Source: Rahnella victoriana (GTDB lineage Bacteria; Pseudomonadota; Gammaproteobacteria; Enterobacterales; Enterobacteriaceae). Taken from it: a DNA stretch of 64,000 nt. The notes beneath the pieces are model-generated. The model saw only the letters and a list, made by a program, of their open reading frames with translations. It did no database searches and had not been told where the DNA came from. How positions within the stretch are numbered: position 1 is the first letter of the stretch; every line of letters begins with the position of its first letter. Of this stretch, positions 1-11,143 are shown piece after piece. The stretch covers positions 62,001 to 126,000 of the forward strand of contig NZ_SJOJ01000016.1 in NCBI RefSeq assembly GCF_004330295.1, in the 5' to 3' direction. The position numbers were made by a program, and so were the translations under genes.

Positions 1-70
1 GGCGCCTGCTGCGCCGGAAGGGAATACCGCGCCTGACGCGAATACGGCACCCCAACCGGCTGCCCATTAA
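1..70 (+). CDS. mlaD: MlaD C-terminal end (partial)
   Basis: Frame 2 is open from the window edge to a TAA at 68-70 and encodes an Ala/Pro-rich tail ending PQPAAH. MlaD is the MCE-domain inner-membrane component of the Mla retrograde phospholipid pathway. Only its disordered C-terminal tail is present here. The assignment rests on position: mlaC starts 41 bases later and mlaB follows, as in the enterobacterial mlaFEDCB operon. The tail itself is not diagnostic. Confidence 0.7.
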   Translation, partial: APAAPEGNTAPDANTAPQPAAH

Positions 71-111
71 GAATTTGCTATCACGGATTCTCCAAAAAAG
101 AGGAAATGAGT

Positions 112-747
112 ATGTTTAAACGTTTAATGATCGCTGCCCTGCTGGTGGTTATGGCTCCGCTGGCGAATGCCGCGGTGGATAAAACCAATCCTTACAGCGT
201 GATGAATGAAGCGGCGAACAAAACCTTCACCCGCCTCAAAACCGAACAGCCGAAGATTAAGCAGGATCCTAATTATCTGCGTCAGATCGTCCGCGAAGAA
301 CTGCTGCCGTACGTGCAAATCAAATACGCCGGTGCGCTGGTGTTAGGTCGCTATTACCAGCAGGCAACGCCGGCACAGCGCGACGCCTATTTCGCCGCGT
401 TCTCTGACTATCTGCAACAGGCTTACGGTCAGGCGCTGGCGATGTACAACGGCCAGAGCTATACCGTACAACCGGAGCAGTCTTATGCCGGTAAAGACAT
501 CATTGCGATCCGTGTGACCATTACCGATCCGAATGGCCGTCCGCCGGTTCGTCTGGATTTCCAGTGGCGTAAAAACAGCCGCACCGGTGAGTGGCAGGCG
601 TATGACATGATTGCCGAAGGCGTCAGCATGATTTCCACCAAGCAGAACGAATGGGCGGATATCCTGCGTCAGAAAGGCATTGATGGTCTGACTGCCCGTC
701 TGAAACAAGCGGCGGCTCAGCCGATCACGCTGGATAAACAACAATGA
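112..747 (+). CDS. mlaC: MlaC, periplasmic phospholipid-binding protein
   Basis: A 211-residue secreted protein that carries phospholipids between the outer-membrane MlaA-OmpC complex and the inner-membrane MlaFEDB transporter. The N-terminus ([20 protein letters not shown]) is a Sec signal peptide with cleavage expected near residue 20. The body matches the MlaC/Ttg2D family, including the conserved stretches [17 protein letters not shown] and [15 protein letters not shown]. An ATG also exists at 106, but the ribosome-binding sequence GAGG at 100-103 is only two bases from it and eight from the ATG at 112. The 112 start also gives exactly the E. coli length. The stop overlaps the mlaB start. 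Confidence 0.96.
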   Translation: MFKRLMIAALLVVMAPLANAAVDKTNPYSVMNEAANKTFTRLKTEQPKIKQDPNYLRQIVREELLPYVQIKYAGALVLGRYYQQATPAQRDAYFAAFSDYLQQAYGQALAMYNGQSYTVQPEQSYAGKDIIAIRVTITDPNGRPPVRLDFQWRKNSRTGEWQAYDMIAEGVSMISTKQNEWADILRQKGIDGLTARLKQAAAQPITLDKQQ

Positions 748-1058
748 GTGAAGCCCTGCGCTGGGAATCGCAGCCGCCGCGACTGAGGTTGCACGGTGAA
801 CTTGATCGCGAAACGCTGGTGGCATTCTGGGATGTGCGTAAAACGCTGATGGCCGGCGTGACCTGTCTGGATGTGTCCGGGCTGGCGCGTGTGGATTCTT
901 CCGGGCTGGCGCTGCTGGTGCATTTGCGCGAAGAAGCCAGCCAGCAGGGAACGTCGCTGACCATCGCGGGGATCACCGACCGTCTGCGTACACTGATTGC
1001 ATTGTATAACCTTCAGGACATCATTCCGTCTGACACCACGGCCTGCGCTGTTGAGTAA
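744..1058 (+). CDS. mlaB: MlaB, STAS-domain subunit of the Mla ABC transporter
   Basis: A 104-residue cytoplasmic STAS-domain protein that binds and stabilises the MlaF ATPase. The characteristic STAS segment [19 protein letters not shown] lies at about residues 46-64, and its DSSG corresponds to the conserved loop serine/threonine position of the family. The start codon overlaps the mlaC stop (ATGA, 744-747), so translation is coupled. It is the last gene of the mla operon and is followed by a strong terminator at 1119-1155, which separates it from ibaG. Confidence 0.93.
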   Translation: MSEALRWESQPPRLRLHGELDRETLVAFWDVRKTLMAGVTCLDVSGLARVDSSGLALLVHLREEASQQGTSLTIAGITDRLRTLIALYNLQDIIPSDTTACAVE

Positions 1059-1118
1059 ATATGTCAGCAGTTCCCGTGAGTTAGGCCGCGGGAGACGGAT
1101 CACCGCCTGAATGTCCCC

Positions 1119-1155
1119 AAAGCCCCTGTGCGAAACTCTTCGTCAGGGGCTTTTT
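1119..1155 (+). terminator. Rho-independent terminator of the mla operon
   Basis: An inverted repeat AAGCCCCTG / CAGGGGCTT with a loop of about 15 bases is followed by TTTTT. It lies 60 bases after the mlaB stop. Confidence 0.85.
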
Positions 1156-1225
1156 CGTGGTTTAAGAATTGCGCCGATCCCTATAAGATATCGGGCTGTT
1201 ATGATTCTCAGAAGAATAGATCCCT

Positions 1226-1480
1226 ATGGAAACAAGTGAAATTAAAGACGTGCTGATGAATGCATTGGCACTGGACGAAGCCCACATTACTGGCGATGGC
1301 AGTCATTTTCAGGCCATAGTCGTTGGTGCGATGTTTGATGGCATGAGCCGCGTGAAAAAACAGCAGACCGTTTACGCCCCGCTGATGGAATACATCGCCG
1401 ACAATCGAATCCACGCCCTGTCTATCAAGGCTTATACCCCGGAAGAATGGGCGCGTGACCGTAAACTGAGCGGTTTATAA
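1226..1480 (+). CDS. ibaG: IbaG, BolA-family acid-resistance/iron-sulfur protein
   Basis: An 84-residue BolA-like protein, the same length as E. coli IbaG (YrbA). BolA-family proteins partner monothiol glutaredoxin (GrxD) in handling iron-sulfur clusters. The helix-turn-helix-like region holds the conserved [12 protein letters not shown] segment (residues 25-36) and the C-terminal half has [16 protein letters not shown]. The start ATG at 1226 has only a weak upstream ribosome-binding sequence. The gene sits between mlaB and murA as in E. coli, 67 bases before murA. Confidence 0.94.
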   Translation: METSEIKDVLMNALALDEAHITGDGSHFQAIVVGAMFDGMSRVKKQQTVYAPLMEYIADNRIHALSIKAYTPEEWARDRKLSGL

Positions 1481-1535
1481 GACTGCCGGCGTCCCGGCAG
1501 CTTCCTCGTATCTGACCTGTCGTTTTAATGAATAG

Positions 1536-2807
<1,272 letters not shown>

Positions 2808-2829
2808 TAAACTCAGCCTGATGCCATAA

Positions 2830-2864
2830 AAAAAGCCGGAAGGGGAAACCTTTCCGGCTTTTTC
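2830..2864 (+). terminator. Terminator of murA
   Basis: AAAGCCGGAAGG / CCTTTCCGGCTTTTT stem-loop directly after the murA stop. The A-run on the 5' side could let it serve the convergent degS transcript as well. Confidence 0.85.
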
Positions 2865-2884
2865 GTTTCTGGAATCTGCGGCGG

Positions 2885-3952
2885 TCAGTGCGAAGGGTAT
2901 TCCTGCACGGTCACCTGCAAGGTCAGCTTCTGGCCGTTGCGCATAATCTCCACCGGGATCACCGTGCCCGGCCGTACCTCTGCCACCTGATCCATGGTTT
3001 CGATTGCCGAAATCGCCGGTTTATTGTTGACGTTAACAATCACGTCCCGGACCTGCATACCGGCATTGGCCGCCGGGCCGTTTGGCGTGACTTCGTTAAC
3101 CACAATCCCCTGAATATGATCCAGCCCGCTGTTTGGCCCGTGCAGAGGCGATACCTCGCGCCCGCCGATGCCGATATAACCCCTGATCACGCGGCCATCA
3201 CGAATCAGCTTGCCCATGACTTTTGTCGCCAGCGCGGTCGGGATGGCGAAACCAATGCCTTCCGGCGTGGCACCATCGTTGCTCTGGTCAAAGGACAGGG
3301 TATTAATCCCCATCAGCTCACCCAATGAGTTCACCAGCGCACCACCGGAGTTGCCCTGGTTAATCGAGGCATCGGTTTGCAGGAAGTTCTGGCGACCTGA
3401 CGGGCTGAGGCCGATACGGCCTGTCGCGCTGATAATGCCCTGCGTGACGGTCTGACCGAGGTTATACGGGTTACCAATCGCCATCACGACATCACCGACA
3501 TGCGGCGTGCGGTGTGGATTAATCGGGATCACCGGCAAATTTCCGGCATTGATTTTCAGCACGGCTAAGTCTGTCAGGCTGTCTGAGCCGACCAGCAGGG
3601 CTTCGAATACGCGTCCATCCTGCAATGCCACGATGATCTGATCGGCATTATTGATCACGTGTTTATTGGTCAGGATGTAACCGTTGTCGTTCATGATCAC
3701 ACCGGAACCCAGTGTGCGGATGGCCAGTTCGTTTTGCGAACTGTTGCCCATGTTGCGGTTATAAACGTTCACCACCGCCGGTGCGGCATGGCGGACGCCT
3801 GAGTTATAGCTGACGGGTTCTTCGCTGTTCTGCACAAAATTACGGTCAAACAACGGTTCTGTGATGTTTTTACGCAACATAGGCACCGCCGCCAGCAAAA
3901 TGCCGGCAACAATCAGGCCGATAACAGCAGATCTCAATAGCTTAACAAACAT
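2885..3952 (-). CDS. degS: DegS, envelope-stress sensor protease
   Basis: A 355-residue membrane-anchored HtrA-family serine protease. It senses unfolded outer-membrane porin C-termini and starts sigma-E activation by cutting RseA. One N-terminal membrane anchor (residues about 4-25) is followed by the trypsin-like domain with His98, Asp128 and Ser202 (GNSGGAL) and a single PDZ domain at about 255-350. The frame extends upstream to 4018, but the start at 3952 (MFVKLLRS) matches the E. coli N-terminus. The lack of a second PDZ domain and the uncleaved anchor separate it from DegQ upstream. Confidence 0.96.
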   Translation of the reverse strand: MFVKLLRSAVIGLIVAGILLAAVPMLRKNITEPLFDRNFVQNSEEPVSYNSGVRHAAPAVVNVYNRNMGNSSQNELAIRTLGSGVIMNDNGYILTNKHVINNADQIIVALQDGRVFEALLVGSDSLTDLAVLKINAGNLPVIPINPHRTPHVGDVVMAIGNPYNLGQTVTQGIISATGRIGLSPSGRQNFLQTDASINQGNSGGALVNSLGELMGINTLSFDQSNDGATPEGIGFAIPTALATKVMGKLIRDGRVIRGYIGIGGREVSPLHGPNSGLDHIQGIVVNEVTPNGPAANAGMQVRDVIVNVNNKPAISAIETMDQVAEVRPGTVIPVEIMRNGQKLTLQVTVQEYPSH

Positions 3953-4000
3953 GGGTGTATGGGGTGCGAGATGAAAAGTGAGGGAAGAATAGCATGAGTT

Positions 4001-4031
4001 AATCGGACGCAGCAGCACCTGCGTCCGATTT
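4001..4031 (-). terminator. Stem-loop after degQ (weak terminator)
   Basis: A perfect 12-base stem AATCGGACGCAG / CTGCGTCCGATT lies between degQ and degS. On the minus strand no T-run follows (ATTAACTCA), so it may attenuate or stabilise the transcript rather than stop it. Confidence 0.5.
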
Positions 4032-4039
4032 TCAACGCT

Positions 4040-5407
4040 TTACGGCATGAATAAATAGATATTTTGGCCTTTACGCTGAATGCTCAGGGCAATCAGGTCC
4101 GGTTTGCTTTCCAGAATTTTGCGGAAAGCCGCCAGATTTTCGAGAGGCTCGCGGTTAACGCCGATGATGACATCGTCTTTCTCAAGGCCAATCTGCTCAG
4201 CCGGTGATCCTTTTTTCACGTCATCGACATGTACGCCTTTGGCGTTTTTATCCGCCGGATCGCTGAGCGTCACGCCCTGGAGCGCCGGATTCAGCTTCTC
4301 GATGCTGACTTCCACTGCCGGACTTTTATCCAGCGTGACATTGACGGTCATCGGTTTGCCGTCGCGCAGCAGACCAATCTGCATGGTGACGCCCGGACCG
4401 GCCGTGCCGACTTTCGCGCGTAATTCGGCAAAGCTGCTCAGCGTTTTGCCCTGAAGGGTAATCAGCACGTCGCCGGATTTGATACCTGCTTTGGCGGCGG
4501 CGGAATCCGGTAACACTTCATTGACGAACGCACCACGCTGGCTGTCGAGCTTAAATGCCTGCGCCAGTTCCGGCGTCATTTCACTGCCTCTGATCCCCAG
4601 CAGGCCGCGTTTTACTTCACCGAACTCAATCAGCTGGTGGCTGAGGTTTTTCGCCATATTCACCGGGATAGCAAAACCGATACCGACGCTGCCACCTTGT
4701 GAAGAGATAATGGCGGTATTGATACCGATCAGTTCACCTTTCAGATCGAGCAACGCGCCGCCGGAGTTGCCGCGGTTAATTGAGGCATCGGTCTGAATAA
4801 AGTTTTCCAGCCCTTCAAGATTCAGGCCGCTGCGACCAAGTGCTGAGACAATGCCGGACGTCACGGTCTGACCGAGTCCGAACGGATTACCGACGGCAAC
4901 CGCAAAATCCCCCACGCGCAGGTTATCGGAATCGGCCATCGCAATTTGTGTCAGGTTTTTGGCGTCAATCAGCTGGATCACGGCGATATCAGACTGATCG
5001 TCTTTGCCGATCAGCTTGGCTTTATATTCACGACCGTCATTGAGCTGGACGTTAATTTTATCCGCGTTGTTCACCACGTGATTGTTGGTGAGCACGTAGC
5101 CTTTGGCGGCATCAATAATCACACCGGAACCCAGACCTTCAAAAGGTTGCGGGCCGGGATTCGGTTCCGGATCTTGCTGGCCGAAGAAGAACTTGTATTC
5201 CGGTGGCACATCCGCACTTGGCGGCTGGGTGCCGGACACCTGTACGCCCACCACCGCCGGTAAGACTTTTTCCAGCATCGGAGCCAGGCTGGGTAAAGGT
5301 TGTCCCTGAACTTCCGTAGGCAAAGCAGCATTCGCCATAGGCGCAGAAGCGAAAGTTAATCCAAGGCTAACAGCTAACACACTGAGCAAAAATGACTTTT
5401 TCTTCAT
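4040..5407 (-). CDS. degQ: DegQ, periplasmic HtrA serine endoprotease
   Basis: A 455-residue periplasmic protease/chaperone that degrades misfolded envelope proteins. It has a Sec signal peptide (cleavage after about ANA, residue 28), a protease domain with His110, Asp140 and Ser215 (GNSGGAL), and two PDZ domains at about 255-345 and 365-450. The preferred start is the ATG at 5407. A GTG directly upstream adds one residue, and the 5407 start gives the E. coli DegQ length. Paralogue degS follows 87 bases downstream on the same strand, the usual enterobacterial arrangement. Confidence 0.95.
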   Translation of the reverse strand: MKKKSFLLSVLAVSLGLTFASAPMANAALPTEVQGQPLPSLAPMLEKVLPAVVGVQVSGTQPPSADVPPEYKFFFGQQDPEPNPGPQPFEGLGSGVIIDAAKGYVLTNNHVVNNADKINVQLNDGREYKAKLIGKDDQSDIAVIQLIDAKNLTQIAMADSDNLRVGDFAVAVGNPFGLGQTVTSGIVSALGRSGLNLEGLENFIQTDASINRGNSGGALLDLKGELIGINTAIISSQGGSVGIGFAIPVNMAKNLSHQLIEFGEVKRGLLGIRGSEMTPELAQAFKLDSQRGAFVNEVLPDSAAAKAGIKSGDVLITLQGKTLSSFAELRAKVGTAGPGVTMQIGLLRDGKPMTVNVTLDKSPAVEVSIEKLNPALQGVTLSDPADKNAKGVHVDDVKKGSPAEQIGLEKDDVIIGVNREPLENLAAFRKILESKPDLIALSIQRKGQNIYLFMP

Positions 5408-5491
5408 CACGATAACTCTCTCGCTTTCTGTAATGGACGTCAGTTATGGACAATAGAACGGTGATTCACAGCACGGGAAGGATCCGGAGAA

Positions 5492-5550
5492 CGGCACATG
5501 CACGGAACATGTGCCGCATATTGACCGGCATGAGGATGTCATACCGGTCA
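5492..5550. repeat. Two consecutive stem-loops between degQ and zapG
   Basis: The first stem pairs CGGCACATG (5492-5500) with CATGTGCCG (5508-5516). The second pairs TGACCGGCATGA (5522-5533) with TCATACCGGTCA (5539-5550), with one mismatch. Neither is followed by a T-run on either strand. They probably stabilise or punctuate the zapG mRNA 3' end, or are binding sites. Confidence 0.55.
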
Positions 5551-5560
5551 GGCGCGTCAG

Positions 5561-5962
5561 TTATTTACGGACAGGACGCTCGCCGCGCAGCAGACCAGAC
5601 GCACCGTCAGAGTAATCGCGTGGCATCTGCACCGGCACCTGATCGTTATCGGCTTCAGAACCGGTCAGACGGTAGTTGAACGGATTATCCTGCTCTGGCA
5701 TATCAGGCAGCAAATTGTTGGAGCTTTTCGCCATGTGTTGATAAAGCTGGCGGTAATCGGTCGCCATATTATCGAGTAACTCTGCGCTGCGGGCAAAATG
5801 GCCCACCAGCTCCTGACGGTATTCGTCGAGTTCGGCTTTACTTTTCTCCAGCTCGTTTTTCATGACTTGTTGATCACGTAATTTACGATTACCAAAGCGC
5901 ATCGCTACCGCACCAATCGCGATACCGACCACTAATCCAATGAGTGCATACTCCCAGGTCAT
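5561..5962 (-). CDS. zapG: ZapG (YhcB), inner-membrane cell-envelope coordination protein
   Basis: A 133-residue DUF1043 protein linked in E. coli to cell division, rod shape and coordination of envelope growth. There is one N-terminal transmembrane helix (residues about 5-20, ALIGLVVGIAIGAVAM), then a coiled-coil cytoplasmic segment (about 28-85, rich in E, K, L and Q) and a conserved tail with PVQMPRDYSDGASGLLRGER. Length and sequence match E. coli YhcB (132 residues). It is divergent from zapE, sharing a 285-base intergenic region. Confidence 0.94.
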   Translation of the reverse strand: MTWEYALIGLVVGIAIGAVAMRFGNRKLRDQQVMKNELEKSKAELDEYRQELVGHFARSAELLDNMATDYRQLYQHMAKSSNNLLPDMPEQDNPFNYRLTGSEADNDQVPVQMPRDYSDGASGLLRGERPVRK

Positions 5963-6247
5963 AATGACTCCTATTTTGACTTCGTTGTCCCGCAGGGCTT
6001 TTTCACGTAACTTTTATGACTTAACTTTTTTACACAATGGTTTTAACGTAATTGTCACACGCATGCGTCATGCAATAGCTCCACTATAACCGTTAACCTT
6101 GTCAGAGTGGAATCCTGCCGGGAAAATCACTGCGGTCTGTTGGTTTTTTCACACACAGACAGCCGGGAAATGCGGCGAATCCACAGCAAAAAAGCGGCTA
6201 AACGACGTGAAAAACATAAAATTTTTTTCTCAGGGACGTTAACGAAG

Positions 6248-7384
6248 ATGCAATCTCAATCACCCCTTTTCCTGTATCAGAACGCTGTTGATGCCGGTGA
6301 GTTCCAGGCGGATGCCGTTCAGAAACAGGCTGTCGCGCAGCTTGATGCCATCTATCAGGCGCTGTCCGCCCGGCCTGCCGCATCGCCACCGGCCGCCAGC
6401 CGTGGCCTGCTGGGACGCTTATTTGCCAAAAGTCCGCCGAAAACCACGACGCGCCCCGTCCAGGGCTTATATATGTGGGGCGGAGTGGGGCGGGGCAAAA
6501 CCTGGCTGATGGATCTGTTTTTCCACAGCCTGCCCGGCGAACGTAAGCTTCGTCTGCATTTCCACCGCTTTATGTTGCGCGTCCATGAAGAACTGACGCA
6601 GCTGCAGGGGCAGGAAGATCCGCTGGAAGTGATCGCTGACCGGTTCAAGGCAGAAACCGACGTGCTGTGTTTCGATGAGTTTTTTGTTTCGGATATTACC
6701 GATGCGATGCTGCTGGCCACATTATTGCAGGCGCTGTTTGCCCGTGGCATCACGCTGATTGCCACCTCAAACATTCCACCGGACTTGCTGTACCGTAACG
6801 GTCTGCAACGTGCGCGTTTCCTGCCCGCGATTGATCTGATCAAAGAATATTGCGATGTGCTGAATGTGGATGCCGGGATTGATTACCGTCTGCGTACACT
6901 GACACAAGCCAATTTATGGCTGACGCCGGCCGGTCCGGAAACGGCGGATGCGATGCATGCCATGCTGGGGAAACTGACCGGCAATCACAGCGGCGCGGAC
7001 GCAGGCGGCAAACCGCTGCTGGAAGTGAACCACCGTCCATTGCAGGCGATTGCCGCCGTGGATGGCGTGCTGGCGGTAGAATTCCATACCTTATGCGAAG
7101 AGGCGCGCAGCCAGCTCGACTACATTGCGCTGTCAAAAATCTATCACAGCGTGTTGCTGCATAATGTGCCGGTGATGGGCGCAGACAGTGAGAATGCTGC
7201 ACGCCGTTTTCTGGCGCTGGTGGATGAATTCTATGAGCGCCATGTCAAACTGGTGATTTCCGCTGCCGCGCCGATGTTTGACATCTATCAGGGCGAACGG
7301 CTGAAATTCGAATACCAGCGTTGCCTGTCGCGTTTACAGGAGATGCAGAGCGAAGAATACCTCAAGCGCCCGCATCTGCCATGA
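6248..7384 (+). CDS. zapE: ZapE, cell-division AFG1-like ATPase
   Basis: A 378-residue P-loop ATPase of the AFG1/LACE1 family that associates with the Z-ring and destabilises FtsZ polymers under some growth conditions. Walker A is GGVGRGKT (residues about 76-83) and Walker B is VLCFDEFF (about 137-144), followed by a sensor-like ATSN. The same frame is open back to 6107, but homologues begin MQS-, which corresponds to the ATG at 6248. The C-terminus QEMQSEEYLKRPHL is typical. Confidence 0.95.
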   Translation: MQSQSPLFLYQNAVDAGEFQADAVQKQAVAQLDAIYQALSARPAASPPAASRGLLGRLFAKSPPKTTTRPVQGLYMWGGVGRGKTWLMDLFFHSLPGERKLRLHFHRFMLRVHEELTQLQGQEDPLEVIADRFKAETDVLCFDEFFVSDITDAMLLATLLQALFARGITLIATSNIPPDLLYRNGLQRARFLPAIDLIKEYCDVLNVDAGIDYRLRTLTQANLWLTPAGPETADAMHAMLGKLTGNHSGADAGGKPLLEVNHRPLQAIAAVDGVLAVEFHTLCEEARSQLDYIALSKIYHSVLLHNVPVMGADSENAARRFLALVDEFYERHVKLVISAAAPMFDIYQGERLKFEYQRCLSRLQEMQSEEYLKRPHLP

Positions 7385-8132
<748 letters not shown>

Positions 8133-8145
8133 TTCGGGATTATAG

Positions 8146-8541
<396 letters not shown>

Positions 8542-8587
8542 TTTTCTGCTGCTTTGCAGCACAGTGCTTCGGCACGGAAATCAGCGT

Positions 8588-8618
8588 CAAAAACCCGGTG
8601 TTTCACCGGGTTTTTTTA
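8588..8618 (+). terminator. Terminator of rplM-rpsI
   Basis: AAACCCGGTG / CACCGGGTTT stem with a short TTT loop and a run of seven T. Confidence 0.9.
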
Positions 8619-8874
8619 TACCTGTTTTTCAGTAATCGCAGGGGAAATGATCTCCTGACACACAATTCCCCATGAAATCGTCTCACCGTCGCCCACAGCC
8701 TGCGTAAAATCTGGTAAACTATCACACACTTTTGTGCCTGTTCGCCGAGCAGTTGACGTTGCCGCGCTTCCTGGCTGGGTTCGCCTTGCCGATGGTTGTC
8801 TATGAAACTACGGGACAAAAACTGCAGGCTGGCGATAACTCGCTGTAATATTCTAGATAAACTTGGAGGTTTTC

Positions 8875-9516
8875 ATGGCTGTCGCTGCCAACAAACGTTC
8901 GGTAATGACGCTGTTTTCCGGCCCGACCGACATTTTTAGCCATCAGGTACGTATCGTACTGGCGGAAAAAGGTGTCAGTGTCGAGATCGAGCAGGTTGAG
9001 ATGGATCACCTGCCGCAGGATCTTATTGACCTCAACCCTTACCGCACTGTACCGACGCTGGTTGATCGTGAGCTGACCCTGTTCGAATCCCGTATCATCA
9101 TGGAATATCTTGATGAGCGTTTCCCGCATCCACCGCTGATGCCGGTTTATCCGGTTGCCCGTGGTGAGAGCCGTCTGATGATGCACCGCATCGAAAATGA
9201 CTGGTATTCGCTGATGCGCCAAATCGAACAAGGTTCTGCGACCGAAGCCGATGCTGCGCGTAAACAACTGCGTGAAGAGCTGCTGGCGATTGCGCCAATC
9301 TTCTCTTACATGCCTTACTTCAAAAGCGAAGAGTTCAGCCTGGTCGATTGCTACCTGGCTCCGCTGCTGTGGCGTTTGCCGGAGTTGGGCATTGAGCTGG
9401 CGGGTGCCGGTTCTAAAGAGCTGAAAGGCTACATGACCCGCGTCTTCGAACGTGATGCCTTCCTGGCTTCCCTGACCGAAGCAGAGCGCGAAATGCGTTT
9501 GCATACCCGAGGTTAA
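8875..9516 (+). CDS. sspA: SspA, stringent starvation protein A
   Basis: A 213-residue RNA-polymerase-associated protein with a glutathione-S-transferase fold (thioredoxin-like N-domain about 10-85, helical C-domain about 90-205). In E. coli it accumulates on starvation, promotes acid tolerance and phage P1 late transcription, and contacts sigma-70-RNAP. The start at 8875 follows a strong ribosome-binding sequence (TTGGAGGT, 8863-8870). An upstream in-frame TTG lies inside that sequence and is discounted. sspB follows three bases after the stop. Confidence 0.97.
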   Translation: MAVAANKRSVMTLFSGPTDIFSHQVRIVLAEKGVSVEIEQVEMDHLPQDLIDLNPYRTVPTLVDRELTLFESRIIMEYLDERFPHPPLMPVYPVARGESRLMMHRIENDWYSLMRQIEQGSATEADAARKQLREELLAIAPIFSYMPYFKSEEFSLVDCYLAPLLWRLPELGIELAGAGSKELKGYMTRVFERDAFLASLTEAEREMRLHTRG

Positions 9517-9519
9517 GGT

Positions 9520-10014
9520 ATGGAGATGACCGACATGTCTCCGCGTCGCCCCTATCTGTTGCGGGCTTTTTATGACTGGTTGCTCGACAACCAGTTAACC
9601 CCGCATCTGGTGGTTGACGTGACGATGCCTGGCGTGATGGTGCCGATGGAGTTTGCGCGTGACGGACAAATTGTTCTGAACGTCGCGCCGCGTGCTGTCG
9701 GCAATCTCGAACTGGGTAACGATGACGTACGCTTCAATGCCCGTTTTGGTGGCGTACCGCGTAACGTATTTGTACCGATTGCTGCCGTACTGGCGATTTA
9801 TGCCCGTGAAAACGGTGCCGGTACCATGTTCGAACCTGAACCTGCTTATGAAGCGGAAGGCGCCTTTGACGGCGACCTGAGCGTGGATGAGCCGACAGAA
9901 CCGACCATGTCAGTCATTGACGGCGATTTGCCGGACGTGGCTGAAGAAGATCCGGACGATGAGCCTCCGACCCCGCCACGCGGTGGTCGCCCGGCACTGC
10001 GCGTTGTGAAATAA
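9520..10014 (+). CDS. sspB: SspB, ClpXP adaptor for ssrA-tagged proteins
   Basis: A 164-residue specificity-enhancing factor that delivers ssrA-tagged and N-terminal RseA fragments to ClpXP. The folded substrate-binding domain covers about residues 5-115. It is followed by an acidic, flexible linker (VAEEDPDDEPPTPP) and the conserved ClpX-binding tail RGGRPALRVVK. Start codons are possible at 9520 and 9526; 9520 is used because the MEM- N-terminus fits relatives as I remember them. Operon partner of sspA. Confidence 0.96.
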   Translation: MEMTDMSPRRPYLLRAFYDWLLDNQLTPHLVVDVTMPGVMVPMEFARDGQIVLNVAPRAVGNLELGNDDVRFNARFGGVPRNVFVPIAAVLAIYARENGAGTMFEPEPAYEAEGAFDGDLSVDEPTEPTMSVIDGDLPDVAEEDPDDEPPTPPRGGRPALRVVK

Positions 10015-10042
10015 CACTCCGCCTCAGACCGGCTTCGCCTCT

Positions 10043-10073
10043 AAACCCTGCGTAATACTACGCGGGGTTTTTT
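10043..10073 (+). terminator. Terminator of sspA-sspB
   Basis: AACCCTGCGTA / TACGCGGGGTT hairpin with a four-base loop followed by TTTTTT. Confidence 0.88.
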
Positions 10074-10179
10074 ATGCCCGTATTCCGCCTGCCTCTCCTT
10101 TCGCCAGTGCAGATGTGCTGTGTTATCATTCAAAAATTCCTTCGTATCCCATTCATTAAACAGGGTCTGATCCTGAGTT

Positions 10180-10962
10180 ATGAGCACATTCGACGAACAA
10201 CCGGCAGATATCAACGACACCTTCGGGCATGCAATGCGCCGCCGTCCTCTGGCGCGCAAGAAGCTTTCAGAAATGGTGGAAGAAGAGCTGGAGCAGATGA
10301 TCCGCAGGCGCGAATTCGCCGAAGGGGAGCAACTGCCGTCAGAACGTGAGCTGATGACATTCTTCAACGTTGGCCGGCCTTCCGTACGCGAAGCACTGGC
10401 GGCGCTCAAACGTAAAGGGCTGGTGCAGATCAGTAACGGGGAGCGCGCCCGCGTCTCCCGTCCGTCGGCAGAAACCATCATCAGTGAGTTGTCCGGTGTG
10501 GCGACAGACTTTCTCGCCCGGCCTGAAGGGATTGCCCATTTCGAGCAACTGCGGATGTTTTTCGAATCCAGCCTGGTGCGCTACGCCGCCGAATTCGCCA
10601 CCGACGAGCAGATTGAACGTCTTGGCAAAGCGCTGGAAATGAACAGCCAGTCACTGGACGACAACGATTTGTTCATCCGCTCTGACATCGAATTTCACCG
10701 CGAACTGGCAGAAATCCCGGCCAACCCGATCTTCATGGTCGTGCATGTGGCCCTGCTGGACTGGCTGATTGCGGCGCGTCCTTCCGTGCCACAGGAAGAG
10801 CTGCACGCCCACAACAACGTCAGTTATCAGCAGCACATCGAAATCTTCAACGCTATCCGGGCGCGTGATCCGGATGCCGCCGATGCGGCGCTGAAAGCGC
10901 ATCTGAAAAGCGTATTCGCGGCGTATTACGCGGCAAAGCCTGATCGTGGTGCGAAGCTGTAA
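10180..10962 (+). CDS. nanR: NanR, sialic-acid-responsive GntR repressor
   Basis: A 260-residue FadR-subfamily GntR regulator that represses nan genes until N-acetylneuraminate binds. The winged helix-turn-helix is at about 30-95 ([21 protein letters not shown], then [22 protein letters not shown]). The helical FCD ligand domain follows with metal-binding residues expected around DIEFHRELA and the later HxxxH-type positions. It lies directly upstream of nanATEK in the same orientation, as in E. coli, with the operator repeats in the intervening 181 bases. Confidence 0.95.
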   Translation: MSTFDEQPADINDTFGHAMRRRPLARKKLSEMVEEELEQMIRRREFAEGEQLPSERELMTFFNVGRPSVREALAALKRKGLVQISNGERARVSRPSAETIISELSGVATDFLARPEGIAHFEQLRMFFESSLVRYAAEFATDEQIERLGKALEMNSQSLDDNDLFIRSDIEFHRELAEIPANPIFMVVHVALLDWLIAARPSVPQEELHAHNNVSYQQHIEIFNAIRARDPDAADAALKAHLKSVFAAYYAAKPDRGAKL

Positions 10963-11028
10963 CCCACCCTGAACTGCGATCTTCCCCGCATTCTTTTTGA
11001 TCGTCTCTGATCACCCATAACTATTTCA

Positions 11029-11044
11029 TATGGTGCAGATCACA
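11029..11044 (+). promoter_or_regulatory. Possible CRP site upstream of nanA
   Basis: TATGG-TGCAGA-TCACA has a perfect right half-site and 3 of 5 matches in the left half of the TGTGA-N6-TCACA consensus. It lies about 40 bases upstream of the NanR operator, a sensible activator position. E. coli nanA is also CRP-activated. Confidence 0.4.
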
Positions 11045-11083
11045 TCCTGAACCTTCAGGTGTATTGTGTTTGTTTTTTGGTCT

Positions 11084-11106
11084 GGTATAACAGGTATAAA
11101 GGTATA
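11084..11106 (+). promoter_or_regulatory. NanR operator, three GGTATA repeats
   Basis: Three direct GGTATA copies begin at 11084, 11093 and 11101, with spacers of three and two bases. This is the arrangement bound by three NanR dimers in E. coli. The array lies 38 bases before the nanA start and includes TATAA-type sequence that can act as the -10 element, so binding would occlude the promoter. Confidence 0.92.
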
Positions 11107-11143
11107 TCGAATTGCCTGAAAACCCAACAACCAAGAGGCGTTT

